Below the pieces are notes generated by a model that saw only the letters and a program-made list of their open reading frames with translations, was not told the origin of the DNA and did not search any database. DNA of 19,014 bases from an uncultured Eubacteriales bacterium (GTDB taxonomy: Bacteria > Bacillota > Clostridia > UMGS1883), in NCBI GenBank assembly GCA_905195005.1, contig CAJJUC010000024.1, positions 1-19,014 on the forward strand, read 5' to 3'. This document shows, piece by piece, positions 6,630 through 14,104 of this stretch; position 1 is the first letter of the stretch; each line of letters opens with the position of its first letter. The translations under genes and the position numbers were made by a program.

Positions 6630-8129
6630 ATGAATTACAAAAGCACACGCGACATCAGCGTGAATGTTAAAAGCGCAGTTGCGATTGCAAAGGGACTTTC
6701 GCCGGACGGCGGTCTGTTTGTGCCGGAAAGTCTGCCCGTTATTTCAACGGACAATATCCGTTACATGGCGGATATGACATATGTGGAACGCGCAAAGGAA
6801 ATCTTAGGCAGATTTCTGACCGATTTCAGCGCAGCGGAGCTGGAATCGTGCATCAATGCTGCATATACAAAGGAAAAGTTCGAAACGAACACAATCGCCC
6901 CGGTATATAAGCTCAGCGACAGCTGCTATATACTGGAGCTGTGGCACGGACCTACATGTGCGTTTAAGGATATGGCGCTCCAGATTTTGCCGCATCTTCT
7001 GACAACCTCCGTGAAAAAACTCGGACTGGACAGGGAAACGGTGATACTCGTTGCAACAAGCGGCGACACGGGAAAAGCTGCGCTTGAAGGCTTCAGGGAC
7101 GTTGAGGGCACGAAAATTGTTGTATTTTTCCCGGATGACGGCGTGAGCAGTATTCAAAGACTGCAAATGTGCACCCAGGAGGGTGAAAACGTTTTCGTAA
7201 GCGCGGTGAACGGCAATTTTGACGACGCGCAGAGCGGCGTTAAAGCTATTTTTACCGATGAGGAATATGCAAATACGCTTGCAGGCGAGAAAAAGGCTCT
7301 CAGCTCGGCTAACTCGATTAACTGGGGCAGACTTGTTCCGCAGATTGTTTATTATTTTTCCGCATACTGCGATATGATTAAGGGCGGAGAAATTGAAGCC
7401 GGAGACGAGGTAAACGTTTGCGTGCCGACCGGTAATTTCGGAAACATTCTCGCGGCATATTACGCAAAGCGCATGGGGCTGCCGGTCAAAAAGCTGATAT
7501 GCGCGTCAAATAAAAATAATGTGCTCACAGATTTTATAAATACGGGAACATATGACAAAAACCGTGAATTTTTCGTGACAAGCTCTCCGTCAATGGATAT
7601 TTTGATTTCGTCGAATCTCGAGCGGCTTCTGTATATGCTTTCGGGTGAAAATGCGGAAGAAGTAAAGGATTATATGGAAAAGCTCAAAACGGACGGAAGG
7701 TATACCGTGTCGGATAAAATCAAAAGAGCAATTGAGGAAAGCTTTTACGGCGGCTGCGCCGATGATGAAAAATGCGCGCATACAATCAGAGAAACGCATG
7801 ATAAGTACGGATATGTAACCGACACGCACACTGCGGTTGCTGTGAGCGTTTACAATGAATACGCCGAAAAGACCGGGGATAAGACAAAGACAATCATTGC
7901 GTCGACGGCAAGCCCGTTTAAGTTTAACGGCGATGTTCTTGCAGCGCTTGAAGGCAGCGAAGCGCTCGGAGATATGGACGAATTTCGTCTGCTTGAACGT
8001 TTGAGCGAAAAATATGACCTGCGGATTCCGTCATCGCTCAAGAGCTTGGAGGAAAAGGAAGTGCGCTTCGAAATGGTTTGCGACAAATCGCAGATGAAAG
8101 CCGTTATCAGCGAATTTCTCCACAAATAA
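6630..8129 (+). CDS. thrC: Threonine synthase
   Basis: The 499-residue product is a PLP-dependent threonine synthase of the long (yeast / E. coli-like) type, converting O-phosphohomoserine to threonine and phosphate. It has the N-terminal NYKSTRD motif, the PLP lysine at K113 within CAFKDMALQ, the phosphate-binding ATSGDTGKAA and VPTGNFGNI loops, and the IIASTASPFKF segment near the C-terminus. ATG 6630 is chosen because AAGGGA lies 8 bp upstream and MNYKSTR is the usual start; an ATG at 6621 overlapping the leuS stop is an alternative. The gene begins 5 bp after leuS, so an amino-acid biosynthesis enzyme is joined to a ribosome-assembly operon. No plus-strand terminator with a T-tract follows it. 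Confidence 0.96.
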   Translation: MNYKSTRDISVNVKSAVAIAKGLSPDGGLFVPESLPVISTDNIRYMADMTYVERAKEILGRFLTDFSAAELESCINAAYTKEKFETNTIAPVYKLSDSCYILELWHGPTCAFKDMALQILPHLLTTSVKKLGLDRETVILVATSGDTGKAALEGFRDVEGTKIVVFFPDDGVSSIQRLQMCTQEGENVFVSAVNGNFDDAQSGVKAIFTDEEYANTLAGEKKALSSANSINWGRLVPQIVYYFSAYCDMIKGGEIEAGDEVNVCVPTGNFGNILAAYYAKRMGLPVKKLICASNKNNVLTDFINTGTYDKNREFFVTSSPSMDILISSNLERLLYMLSGENAEEVKDYMEKLKTDGRYTVSDKIKRAIEESFYGGCADDEKCAHTIRETHDKYGYVTDTHTAVAVSVYNEYAEKTGDKTKTIIASTASPFKFNGDVLAALEGSEALGDMDEFRLLERLSEKYDLRIPSSLKSLEEKEVRFEMVCDKSQMKAVISEFLHK

Positions 8130-8134
8130 ACACG

Positions 8135-8167
8135 GCAATGTAAAAAAATGTCCGCAATGCAAAAAAA
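8135..8167. repeat. Short tandem repeat with two A7 tracts
   Basis: GCAATGTAAAAAAA (8135-8148) and GCAATGCAAAAAAA (8154-8167) are 14-base copies with one difference, 19 bp apart. On the minus strand each ends as a T7 tract, so the second tract may back up the terminator hairpin. Confidence 0.55.
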
Positions 8168-8203
8168 GGCTGCGGCAAAATGAAACCGCATTTTGCCGCA
8201 GCC
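8161..8203 (-). terminator. Perfect minus-strand intrinsic terminator
   Basis: GGCTGCGGCAAAATG (8168-8182) and CATTTTGCCGCAGCC (8189-8203) form a perfect 15-bp stem with a 6-nt loop. Read on the minus strand, the stem is followed at once by seven T residues (8167-8161), so it terminates transcripts from the DUF1540 side. On the plus strand no T-tract follows, so it is unlikely to terminate the thrC operon by the standard mechanism. Confidence 0.85.
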
Positions 8204-8225
8204 GCTTTGGGGCGAAGGAAAAATA

Positions 8226-8393
8226 GTGCAGAACGGACAAACTGAACCCGAAGGTGTACAAGAGTACTCCGAGAGGTGAAGTTTGTTCGTAGCATAAAGC
8301 ATGTTTCGAAGAAATTCGTTGTATGACGAATTTCTGCATTCGGTTTTTCCGATTGTTTATTTCGTTTTTTTATTTGCTTTATGCGTTCTGTGC
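8226..8393. other. Highly structured non-coding segment, three-way-junction fold (candidate RNA or foldback element)
   Basis: This lies in the roughly 300-bp gene-free stretch after thrC. Nested complementary arms are visible: 8226-8234 with 8385-8393; 8234-8243 with 8280-8289; 8292-8300 with 8376-8384; and a perfect 10-bp hairpin 8310-8319 / 8326-8335. Inside the second arm is a further hairpin (GGTGTAC / GTACTCC with an AAGA loop) separated by a purine-rich internal loop. Together they make a closed three-way junction. Imperfect pairs in the first two arms are G-U in a plus-strand RNA but would be C-A mismatches in a minus-strand RNA, which favours a plus-strand transcript. I found no good promoter or terminator for such an RNA and I do not recognise it as a known family. 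Confidence 0.4.
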
Positions 8394-8407
8394 ATTTTGC
8401 CGCAGCC
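8392..8407. repeat. Third copy of the terminator arm (outer inverted repeat)
   Basis: GCATTTTGCCGCAGCC here repeats 8188-8203 exactly and is the reverse complement (15 bp) of 8168-8182. It therefore brackets 8168-8407 with terminal inverted repeats. No flanking target-site duplication is evident. Confidence 0.6.
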
Positions 8408-8436
8408 CCCGACTGTTACTGCTTATATGCTTATAT

Positions 8437-8619
8437 TCAGCAGCCGCAGCCGTCTTTCTTTACAAAGGTTTCACAGTCTGTTTCGGATTTTGCCTTTGCA
8501 CTGTGGTCACCGATTGTGATATGCCCCGCAAGGCATTCATCGCCGGTTGAATGATAGGTGCATGCGCTTACAACGCAATGCACGCCCTCTGCCGGTTTAC
8601 CTGATTTTGAAATGCTCAT
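8437..8619 (-). CDS. Small cysteine-rich DUF1540 protein
   Basis: This 60-residue minus-strand protein matches the DUF1540 pattern. Cysteines lie at 15, 20, 29, 49, 58 and 60 in CVVSACTYHSTGDECLAGHITI followed by TDCETF. The spacing suggests a metal-binding or disulfide-stabilised miniature domain. DUF1540 proteins are common in Clostridia and their function is not established. ATG 8619 is chosen over an in-frame GTG at 8628 because GAGGTG (plus bases 8626-8631) lies 6 bp before the ATG and overlaps the GTG. It stands alone on this strand between plus-strand genes, with a 3' region of about 230 bases before the terminator at 8203-8161. I saw no convincing promoter. Confidence 0.85.
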   Translation of the reverse strand: MSISKSGKPAEGVHCVVSACTYHSTGDECLAGHITIGDHSAKAKSETDCETFVKKDGCGC

Positions 8620-8747
8620 TGTATTCACCTCTGTAAATTTAATTGTAAGTCAGGAATTGAAATATCCGCGAAATAATTCATTGATGCTTCGATTCTTGAT
8701 TACGGTAATAGTATGCTGCGGAGAATAATTTTTATACGGTGATATTT

Positions 8748-9419
8748 ATGGCAATTTATGCATTAAGCGACTTGCATCTGCCGCTCGGTATCGATAAGCC
8801 GATGAATGTGTTCGGCGCAGGGTGGGAGAATTATGTCGAACGAATTGAATACAACTGGAAAAACACCGTTTCGGATGAAGATTTTGTTATTATAAACGGG
8901 GATTTTTCATGGGCGACATATCTGGAAGAAAGCATTGCCGATTTCAGCTTTATCGAAAAGCTTCCGGGAACGAAGCTTCTTTCAAAGGGAAATCACGATT
9001 ACTGGTGGACAACGCTTGCAAAACTTGAAAAATTCAAAACGGAGCACGAATTTTCAAGCGTTCATTTTTTGCAGAACAATGCGTTTTTATGCGGTGACGC
9101 CGCCGTGTGCGGAACGCGCGGCTGGATTTCGCCCCTCGATAAAAATTTTAAAACAGAGGATGAAAAAATATATATGCGCGAGCTGATGCGGCTTGAAGCA
9201 TCACTCAAAGCCGCGGCGGAGCTTTCCGAAACGATTGTTGCGGCGCTGCATTATCCGCCCGATGATACATTTGTTGAGCTTATGGTTCGTTACAATGTGC
9301 ATTGCTGCGTGTTTGGACATCTGCACGGCAGAAAAGCTGCCGAATACCGCACAATATACAAAAATTGCAGCCTTGTATCGGCTGATTTTCTGAAATTTAC
9401 ACCAAAGCTTATAATTTAA
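8748..9419 (+). CDS. Metallophosphoesterase (COG1768-like predicted phosphohydrolase)
   Basis: The 223-residue protein carries the full calcineurin-type metallophosphoesterase motif set: D8-x-H10 (LSDLHL), G51-D52 (INGDFSW), G81-N82-H83-D84 (SKGNHDYWW), H168 (LHYPP) and G190-H191-x-H193 (FGHLHG). These ligate a two-metal centre that hydrolyses phosphoesters. The sequence around NGDFSWAT and GNHDYWW resembles the predicted phosphohydrolases of COG1768. The substrate is unknown. ATG 8748 is preferred over GTG 8739 because GGTGA sits 5 bp before it. No signal peptide or membrane segment is seen, so it should be cytoplasmic. It is separated from tig by about 100 bp containing the tig promoter. 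Confidence 0.9.
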   Translation: MAIYALSDLHLPLGIDKPMNVFGAGWENYVERIEYNWKNTVSDEDFVIINGDFSWATYLEESIADFSFIEKLPGTKLLSKGNHDYWWTTLAKLEKFKTEHEFSSVHFLQNNAFLCGDAAVCGTRGWISPLDKNFKTEDEKIYMRELMRLEASLKAAAELSETIVAALHYPPDDTFVELMVRYNVHCCVFGHLHGRKAAEYRTIYKNCSLVSADFLKFTPKLII

Positions 9420-9429
9420 CGGTTAAATT
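9413..9429. repeat. Palindrome upstream of the tig promoter
   Basis: AATTTAAC and GTTAAATT are exact reverse complements separated by one G. The element overlaps the stop codon of the phosphoesterase gene and lies 11 bp upstream of the tig -35 box. Its form is that of an operator, but the binding protein is unknown. Confidence 0.45.
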
Positions 9430-9440
9430 CAAAAAAACAC

Positions 9441-9469
9441 TTGCAAAATAACCGATATTATGATATAAA
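9441..9469 (+). promoter_or_regulatory. Housekeeping sigma promoter for tig-clpP-clpX
   Basis: TTGCAA (9441-9446), a 17-bp spacer and TATAAA (9464-9469) fit the vegetative sigma consensus. The predicted transcript start is about 45 bp before the tig ATG. Confidence 0.8.
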
Positions 9470-9522
9470 TATGAGTTGATGTGTGCATGATTCAGTGCAC
9501 GGAACAATAGGAGGAAACGAGT

Positions 9523-10986
9523 ATGAAGGTATTAAAGGTTGAACAGCGCGAGGACAAGAGAATGTACCTCGAAATCGAAGTTGACAGCGAAAAATTTGAA
9601 GCTGCAATGGAAAAGAGCTACAAGAAAAATGTGAAGAAGATTAATATCCCCGGATTCAGAAAGGGTCATGCGCCCAGAAAAATCATTGAGAAATATTATA
9701 CGGAAGCCGTTTTTTACGATGACGCTATAAACTTTGTTATTCCCGATGCATATGATGAAGCAGTGGCGGAGGCAAAGATTGACCCCGTTGAAATGCCCGA
9801 GGTTGATATAGTTAAGCTTGAAAAGGGCGAAAACTTTGTATTCAGTGCGCTTGTTACCGTAAGACCTGAGGTTAAACTCGGTGATTATAAGGGTATAACG
9901 GCTGAAAAACAGGGCAATAATGTAACGGACGAGGATATTGACGCCGAAATTAAAAAGATGCAGGATAATGCGGCACGCGTTACAACAGCCGAAGAAGGCG
10001 TTTGTGAAATGGGCGATAAGGTTGACCTTGACTTTGACGGATACGTTGACGGTGAGAGTTTTGACGGCGGCAAGGGCGAGAACTACAGCCTTGTTCTCGG
10101 CAGCGGTAACTTTATCCCCGGTTTTGAGGAACAGATTGCAGGCAAGAAAATCGGCGAGGATTTTGAAGTTAACGTAACTTTCCCCGAGGATTACCATGCA
10201 GAGCAGCTTAAGGGCAAGGCAGCAGTGTTCAAGTGTAAGGTCCACAAGGCGGAAAAGAAGGAGCTTCCGGCGCTGGACGATGAGTTTGCAAAGGACGTAA
10301 GCGAGTTTGATACGCTTGACGAGCTTAAAAAGGATACAAAGGAAAAGCTTCAGAAAGCAAAGGACGAGGAAGCAAAGCGCGCGTTTGAAAATGCGGTTAT
10401 CGACATTGCCGTTGAAAATGCCGAGGTTGAGGTTCCAGAATGCATGATAAAGCAGCAGACAGACAATCAGATTCAGGACATTTCCTACCGTTTGCAGAGC
10501 CAGGGTATGCCGCTTGAGCAGTATCTTCAGTTCACGGGCATGACGATGGACGGACTGCGTGACCAGCTTCGCGAAAGCGCAGCCAAAAATGTTAAGACAA
10601 ATCTTGTAATCACTGCAATATCCAAGGCTGAAAATGTTGAAGTAACAGATGAGGACATCGAAGAAGAGTACAAGAAGTTTGCCGAAATGTATAATATGGA
10701 GCTTGACAAGGTTAAAGAGATCATGAAGGGCAACGAGGAAAGCATGAAGGGCGATATAATCGCGCGCAAAACGGTTGACATAATCGTTGGTGCGGCAAAG
10801 GAAGGCAAAGCAAAGAAAACCGCGAAGAAGGCCGCGGCAAGCGCTGATGAAAAGAAGCCCGCAAAGAAAACAACAACGAGAAAGACAACAAAGAAGGCAG
10901 AAGCAGCCGACGACGAAAAGGCTGAGAAACCGGCAAAAAAGACAACAGCAAGAAAGAAAACCGCCGCTAAAAAGACGGAGGAGTAA
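9523..10986 (+). CDS. tig: Trigger factor with unusual basic C-terminal tail
   Basis: This 487-residue ribosome-bound chaperone and peptidyl-prolyl isomerase meets nascent chains at the exit tunnel. The N-terminal domain has the ribosome-docking signature GFRKG at 44-48. An FKBP-type isomerase domain spans about 164-245 (GDKVDLDFDG to KVHKAEKKELP), and the helical substrate-binding C-terminal domain runs to about 425. Ordinary trigger factors end near there. This one continues from K426 for 62 residues rich in Lys, Ala and Thr with repeated PAKKTT and RKT-like units, resembling a histone H1-type disordered tail. AGGAGG lies 8 bp before the ATG. It heads an operon with clpP and clpX, the common clostridial arrangement. 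Confidence 0.97.
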   Translation: MKVLKVEQREDKRMYLEIEVDSEKFEAAMEKSYKKNVKKINIPGFRKGHAPRKIIEKYYTEAVFYDDAINFVIPDAYDEAVAEAKIDPVEMPEVDIVKLEKGENFVFSALVTVRPEVKLGDYKGITAEKQGNNVTDEDIDAEIKKMQDNAARVTTAEEGVCEMGDKVDLDFDGYVDGESFDGGKGENYSLVLGSGNFIPGFEEQIAGKKIGEDFEVNVTFPEDYHAEQLKGKAAVFKCKVHKAEKKELPALDDEFAKDVSEFDTLDELKKDTKEKLQKAKDEEAKRAFENAVIDIAVENAEVEVPECMIKQQTDNQIQDISYRLQSQGMPLEQYLQFTGMTMDGLRDQLRESAAKNVKTNLVITAISKAENVEVTDEDIEEEYKKFAEMYNMELDKVKEIMKGNEESMKGDIIARKTVDIIVGAAKEGKAKKTAKKAAASADEKKPAKKTTTRKTTKKAEAADDEKAEKPAKKTTARKKTAAKKTEE

Positions 10987-11020
10987 TTCTCGGCAAGGTT
11001 ATTGAAAGGAAGGTAAGAAA

Positions 11021-11605
11021 ATGAGCTTGGTTCCTTATGTTATTGAACAAACAGGTCAGGGTGAGCGTTCGTATGACATTTTTTCGCGCCTTTTGAAGGA
11101 CAGAATCATATTCTTCGGCGAAGAAGTGAACGACGCAACCGCAAGCATAATTGTTGCGCAGATGCTTTTTCTTGAAAGCGAGGATCCCGACAAGGATATT
11201 ATGCTGTACATCAACAGCCCCGGCGGCAGTATAACCGCAGGCATGGCAATTTACGATACGATGAATTATATCAAGTGCGATGTTTCCACGATATGTGTGG
11301 GCATGGCGGCAAGCATGGGCGCATTTCTTCTTTCCGCCGGTGCAAAGGGCAAACGCTATGCGCTTCCCAACAGCGAAATCATGATTCATCAGCCGCTCGG
11401 AGGAATGCAGGGGCAGGCAACGGATATTAAAATCCATGCCGACAGAATACTTGCGATGAAGGATAAGCTCAACAGAATCCTCAGTGAAAATACAGGGAGA
11501 CCGCTTGAAGAAATTGTGCGCGATACCGAGCGCGATAACTTTATGACGGCGCAGCAGGCGCTTGATTACGGTCTGATAGACAAAATAATAACATCGAGCA
11601 AGTAA
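11021..11605 (+). CDS. clpP: ATP-dependent Clp protease proteolytic subunit ClpP
   Basis: The 194-residue protein is ClpP, the serine peptidase that forms two stacked heptameric rings and degrades substrates fed by ClpX or other Clp ATPases. The catalytic triad is visible: S98 in GMAASMGAFLL, H123 in MIHQPLGG and D172 in ERDNFM. The N-terminal SLVPYVIEQT is the axial-loop region and may be processed by a few residues. YINSPGGSI is the conserved oxyanion-hole strand. AAAGGAAGG lies 7 bp before the ATG. The gene sits 34 bp after tig and 24 bp before clpX, so the chaperone and the protease halves are produced from one transcript. Confidence 0.98.
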   Translation: MSLVPYVIEQTGQGERSYDIFSRLLKDRIIFFGEEVNDATASIIVAQMLFLESEDPDKDIMLYINSPGGSITAGMAIYDTMNYIKCDVSTICVGMAASMGAFLLSAGAKGKRYALPNSEIMIHQPLGGMQGQATDIKIHADRILAMKDKLNRILSENTGRPLEEIVRDTERDNFMTAQQALDYGLIDKIITSSK

Positions 11606-11613
11606 TTTTATTT

Positions 11614-11620
11614 GGAAGGG
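11614..11620 (+). promoter_or_regulatory. Ribosome binding site deciding the clpX start
   Basis: GGAAGGG ends 9 bp before TTG 11630, giving a product beginning MPKNNDQ as in other ClpX proteins. In-frame TTG codons at 11612 and 11621 overlap or abut this site and are less likely. Confidence 0.75.
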
Positions 11621-11629
11621 TTGATTTGT

Positions 11630-12889
11630 TTGCCGAAAAATAATGATCAGGATATAAGGTGTTCATTCTGCGGAAAAAGCCATGACGAGGTAAAGCGCCT
11701 TGTCGCCGGTCCGGGTGTGTACATCTGTGACGAATGCATTGAAACCTGTTTTGAAATACTTGACGGTGAATATGACGATTTTGACAGCGCTGCAGAAGAT
11801 GCCGCACCTGACGGAATGCTTGAGAGCACTCCCGTTCCCAAGGAAATAAAAAAGGTTCTCGATGATTATGTAATCGGTCAGGACGCGGCTAAAAAAAGTC
11901 TTGCGGTTGCGGTGTACAATCATTACAAACGAATCAGTTCTCCTGTCAGCACAGACGGTGTTGAATTGCAGAAAAGCAATATTCTTATGATAGGACCCAC
12001 CGGCAGCGGAAAAACGCTCCTTGCGCAAACGCTGGCGCGGCTGCTGGAGGTTCCGTTCGCCATTGCCGACGCAACAACGCTTACGGAGGCAGGCTATGTC
12101 GGCGAGGATGTGGAAAATATTCTCCTCAAACTCATTCAGGCTGCCGATTATGACATTAAAAAGGCTGAGCGCGGAATCATTTATATCGATGAAATCGACA
12201 AGATAACGAAGAAATCGGAAAATGTTTCAATAACGCGCGATGTAAGCGGAGAGGGCGTTCAGCAGGCGCTGCTGAAAATTCTTGAGGGGACGGTTGCGTC
12301 TGTTCCCCCGCAGGGCGGAAGAAAGCATCCGCATCAGGAGTTTTACCAGATTGACACGACAAACATTCTGTTTATATGCGGAGGTGCGTTTTCCGGGCTT
12401 GACAAAATCATTGAAAAGCGAATCGGAAAACAGGAGGTTGGCTTCGGTGCAAATGTTAAAAGCCGCGTGCAGCGCAATGTCGGCGAAAGCATCAGCCATG
12501 TTGAACCGCAGGATTTGCTGAAATTCGGGCTTATTCCCGAGCTTGTAGGGCGCGTCCCCGTTGTGGTAACGCTTGAATCGCTTGACAAGGAAGCGCTTAA
12601 ACGCATCCTGACAGAACCGAAAAATGCGCTTGTAAAGCAGTATAAAAAGCTTTTTGAGATTGACGGCGTTGACCTCGAAATCACGGACGACGCACTCAAC
12701 TATATTGCGCAGAAAGCAATCGAACGCGAAACGGGTGCACGCGGACTGCGCGCAATAGTCGAAAAGACGCTTTCGGACGCAATGTACGAAATTCCGTCGG
12801 ATAAGACGGTTAAACGTGCGATATTTGATAAAGATTCATTTGAAGGGAGCGCACCCAAGCTCATTCGTGATGAGGGTGCAACTGCATAA
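11630..12889 (+). CDS. clpX: ATP-dependent Clp protease ATP-binding subunit ClpX
   Basis: The 419-residue AAA+ unfoldase recognises, unfolds and threads substrates into ClpP. The N-terminal zinc-binding domain has C11, C14, C33 and C36 (CSFCGK and CDEC). Walker A GPTGSGKT is at 122-129 and Walker B IIYIDEID includes D187-E188. The pore loop GYVG, the RKH loop (GGRKHPHQ) and sensor-2 GARGLR are all present. The ClpP-docking loop reads VGF at 270-272 where most ClpX proteins have IGF, a conservative change. Translation probably starts at TTG 11630. It is co-transcribed with tig and clpP, and an MFS transporter gene begins 2 bp after its stop codon. Confidence 0.97.
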   Translation: MPKNNDQDIRCSFCGKSHDEVKRLVAGPGVYICDECIETCFEILDGEYDDFDSAAEDAAPDGMLESTPVPKEIKKVLDDYVIGQDAAKKSLAVAVYNHYKRISSPVSTDGVELQKSNILMIGPTGSGKTLLAQTLARLLEVPFAIADATTLTEAGYVGEDVENILLKLIQAADYDIKKAERGIIYIDEIDKITKKSENVSITRDVSGEGVQQALLKILEGTVASVPPQGGRKHPHQEFYQIDTTNILFICGGAFSGLDKIIEKRIGKQEVGFGANVKSRVQRNVGESISHVEPQDLLKFGLIPELVGRVPVVVTLESLDKEALKRILTEPKNALVKQYKKLFEIDGVDLEITDDALNYIAQKAIERETGARGLRAIVEKTLSDAMYEIPSDKTVKRAIFDKDSFEGSAPKLIRDEGATA

Positions 12890-12891
12890 AC

Positions 12892-14103
12892 ATGACTTAT
12901 AAAACCACGCGGAAATGCTGTTACGCGGGGTATATAGCTCAAGCGGTGTCAATTAACCTTGCGCCGCTTTTGTTTATAATATTCCGCAAAAGCTTCGGCA
13001 TCAGCTATGCGCAGCTCGGACTGCTCACATTGATAAACTTTCTGACGCAGCTTATTGTCGATGTTTTATCGGCAGCATTTCTTGATAAAATCAGTTACAG
13101 AACCTCAGCTGTCACATCGCAGCTGTTTTGCGCAGTGGGGCTTATCCTGCTGCCTGTGCTGGCACAGCTTGAGCATCACTATCTCGGTCTGTGCCTTGCA
13201 ACGGTGATATATTCAATCGGCGCCGGTCTTATCGAGGTTGTTATCAACCCGATTATGACAGCCGTTCCCGATGATGAGGGCGGCGGCTCGCTTATCCTTC
13301 TTCATTCATTTTACTGCTGGGGTCAGCTTGCCGTTGTCTTTATCACAACGGCTGTTATAGCGTTGTTCGGGGAGACTTCATGGTGCATAATCGCTCCGTG
13401 TTGGGGCTTGCTTCCGCTTGTCAATGCATTTTTCTTTGTGAAAACACCGATTATTGAGCCAAATGCCGCGAAGCCGCAGCCCGAAGAAAAAAGCGAAAAG
13501 GAAGAACCGAAAAAGGCGCTTTTCTGCCGCCGGTTTGTGCTTATTCTCGTTTTAATGGTTTGCGCCGGCGCTTCCGAGCAGCCGATGGCGCAATGGTCAT
13601 CAATCTTTGCGCAGGAGGCTCTCGGCGTAAGCAAATTCATCGGAGATTTGCTCGGACCCTCGCTGTTTGCCCTTTTTATGGGCATCGGCAGAACCATTCA
13701 CGGGATATACGGCGGAAGGCTTAATTTCAAGCTGCATGTTTACATAAACAGTCTGCTGTGCGTTCTGTGTTACATGGCAGCGTCGCTTCTGAAAAATCCG
13801 TATGCGGCGCTTATGGGCTGCGCGCTGTGCGGCTATGCAATCAGCGTAATGTGGCCGGGGATTGTTTCACTCGCTGCGGAAAAATTTCCGAACGGCGGCG
13901 GAGTAATGTACGGCGCAATTGCAATGGCAGGTGATATTGGGTGCTCAGCAGCGCCGTATATTACCGGTGTTGTTGCCTCCATGAAGGTATGGGGGGACAA
14001 CGGACTTAAAGCCGGAATGTTTGTAAATATTGTTTACCCGATTGTGTATGCCGCAGCATTCGCAGGTCTTGCAGCATGCGGTCGAAACGGAAAGAGGTCA
14101 TAA
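12892..14103 (+). CDS. Major facilitator superfamily transporter
   Basis: The 403-residue protein is strongly hydrophobic with about twelve predicted membrane segments in two halves. A charged cytoplasmic loop at about residues 187-212 (rich in Glu, Lys and Pro) joins them, the usual MFS layout. Segments such as FGISYAQLGLLTLINFLTQLIVDVLSAAFLDKISYR correspond to membrane helices 1-3 with the loop 2-3 signature region degenerated to D-K-I-S-Y-R. The overall style resembles FucP-like or other uncharacterised clostridial MFS proteins. The substrate cannot be told. It starts 2 bp after clpX with only a distant GAGGGTG (13 bp upstream), so translation may be coupled to clpX. Confidence 0.88.
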   Translation: MTYKTTRKCCYAGYIAQAVSINLAPLLFIIFRKSFGISYAQLGLLTLINFLTQLIVDVLSAAFLDKISYRTSAVTSQLFCAVGLILLPVLAQLEHHYLGLCLATVIYSIGAGLIEVVINPIMTAVPDDEGGGSLILLHSFYCWGQLAVVFITTAVIALFGETSWCIIAPCWGLLPLVNAFFFVKTPIIEPNAAKPQPEEKSEKEEPKKALFCRRFVLILVLMVCAGASEQPMAQWSSIFAQEALGVSKFIGDLLGPSLFALFMGIGRTIHGIYGGRLNFKLHVYINSLLCVLCYMAASLLKNPYAALMGCALCGYAISVMWPGIVSLAAEKFPNGGGVMYGAIAMAGDIGCSAAPYITGVVASMKVWGDNGLKAGMFVNIVYPIVYAAAFAGLAACGRNGKRS

Positions 14104-14104
14104 A

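Noticed and set aside
8168..8203. The 15-bp hairpin as terminator of the thrC operon
   Set aside because: On the plus strand the stem is followed by GCTTTGGGGCG with no T-tract. Only the minus strand has the T7 run.
8130..8407. Recent insertion sequence remnant
   Set aside because: No transposase fragment and no target-site duplication flank the outer repeats. A small foldback element remains possible and is reported as a finding only.
8301..8550. Two plus-strand frames of about 75 codons over the foldback region and DUF1540
   Set aside because: They are hydrophobic, Phe/Cys-rich translations of T-rich structured DNA, lack ribosome binding sites and run through the opposite DUF1540 gene.
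9483..9500. GTGCA / TGCAC inverted repeat in the tig leader
   Set aside because: Five-base arms with an 8-base loop are weak and easily found by chance.
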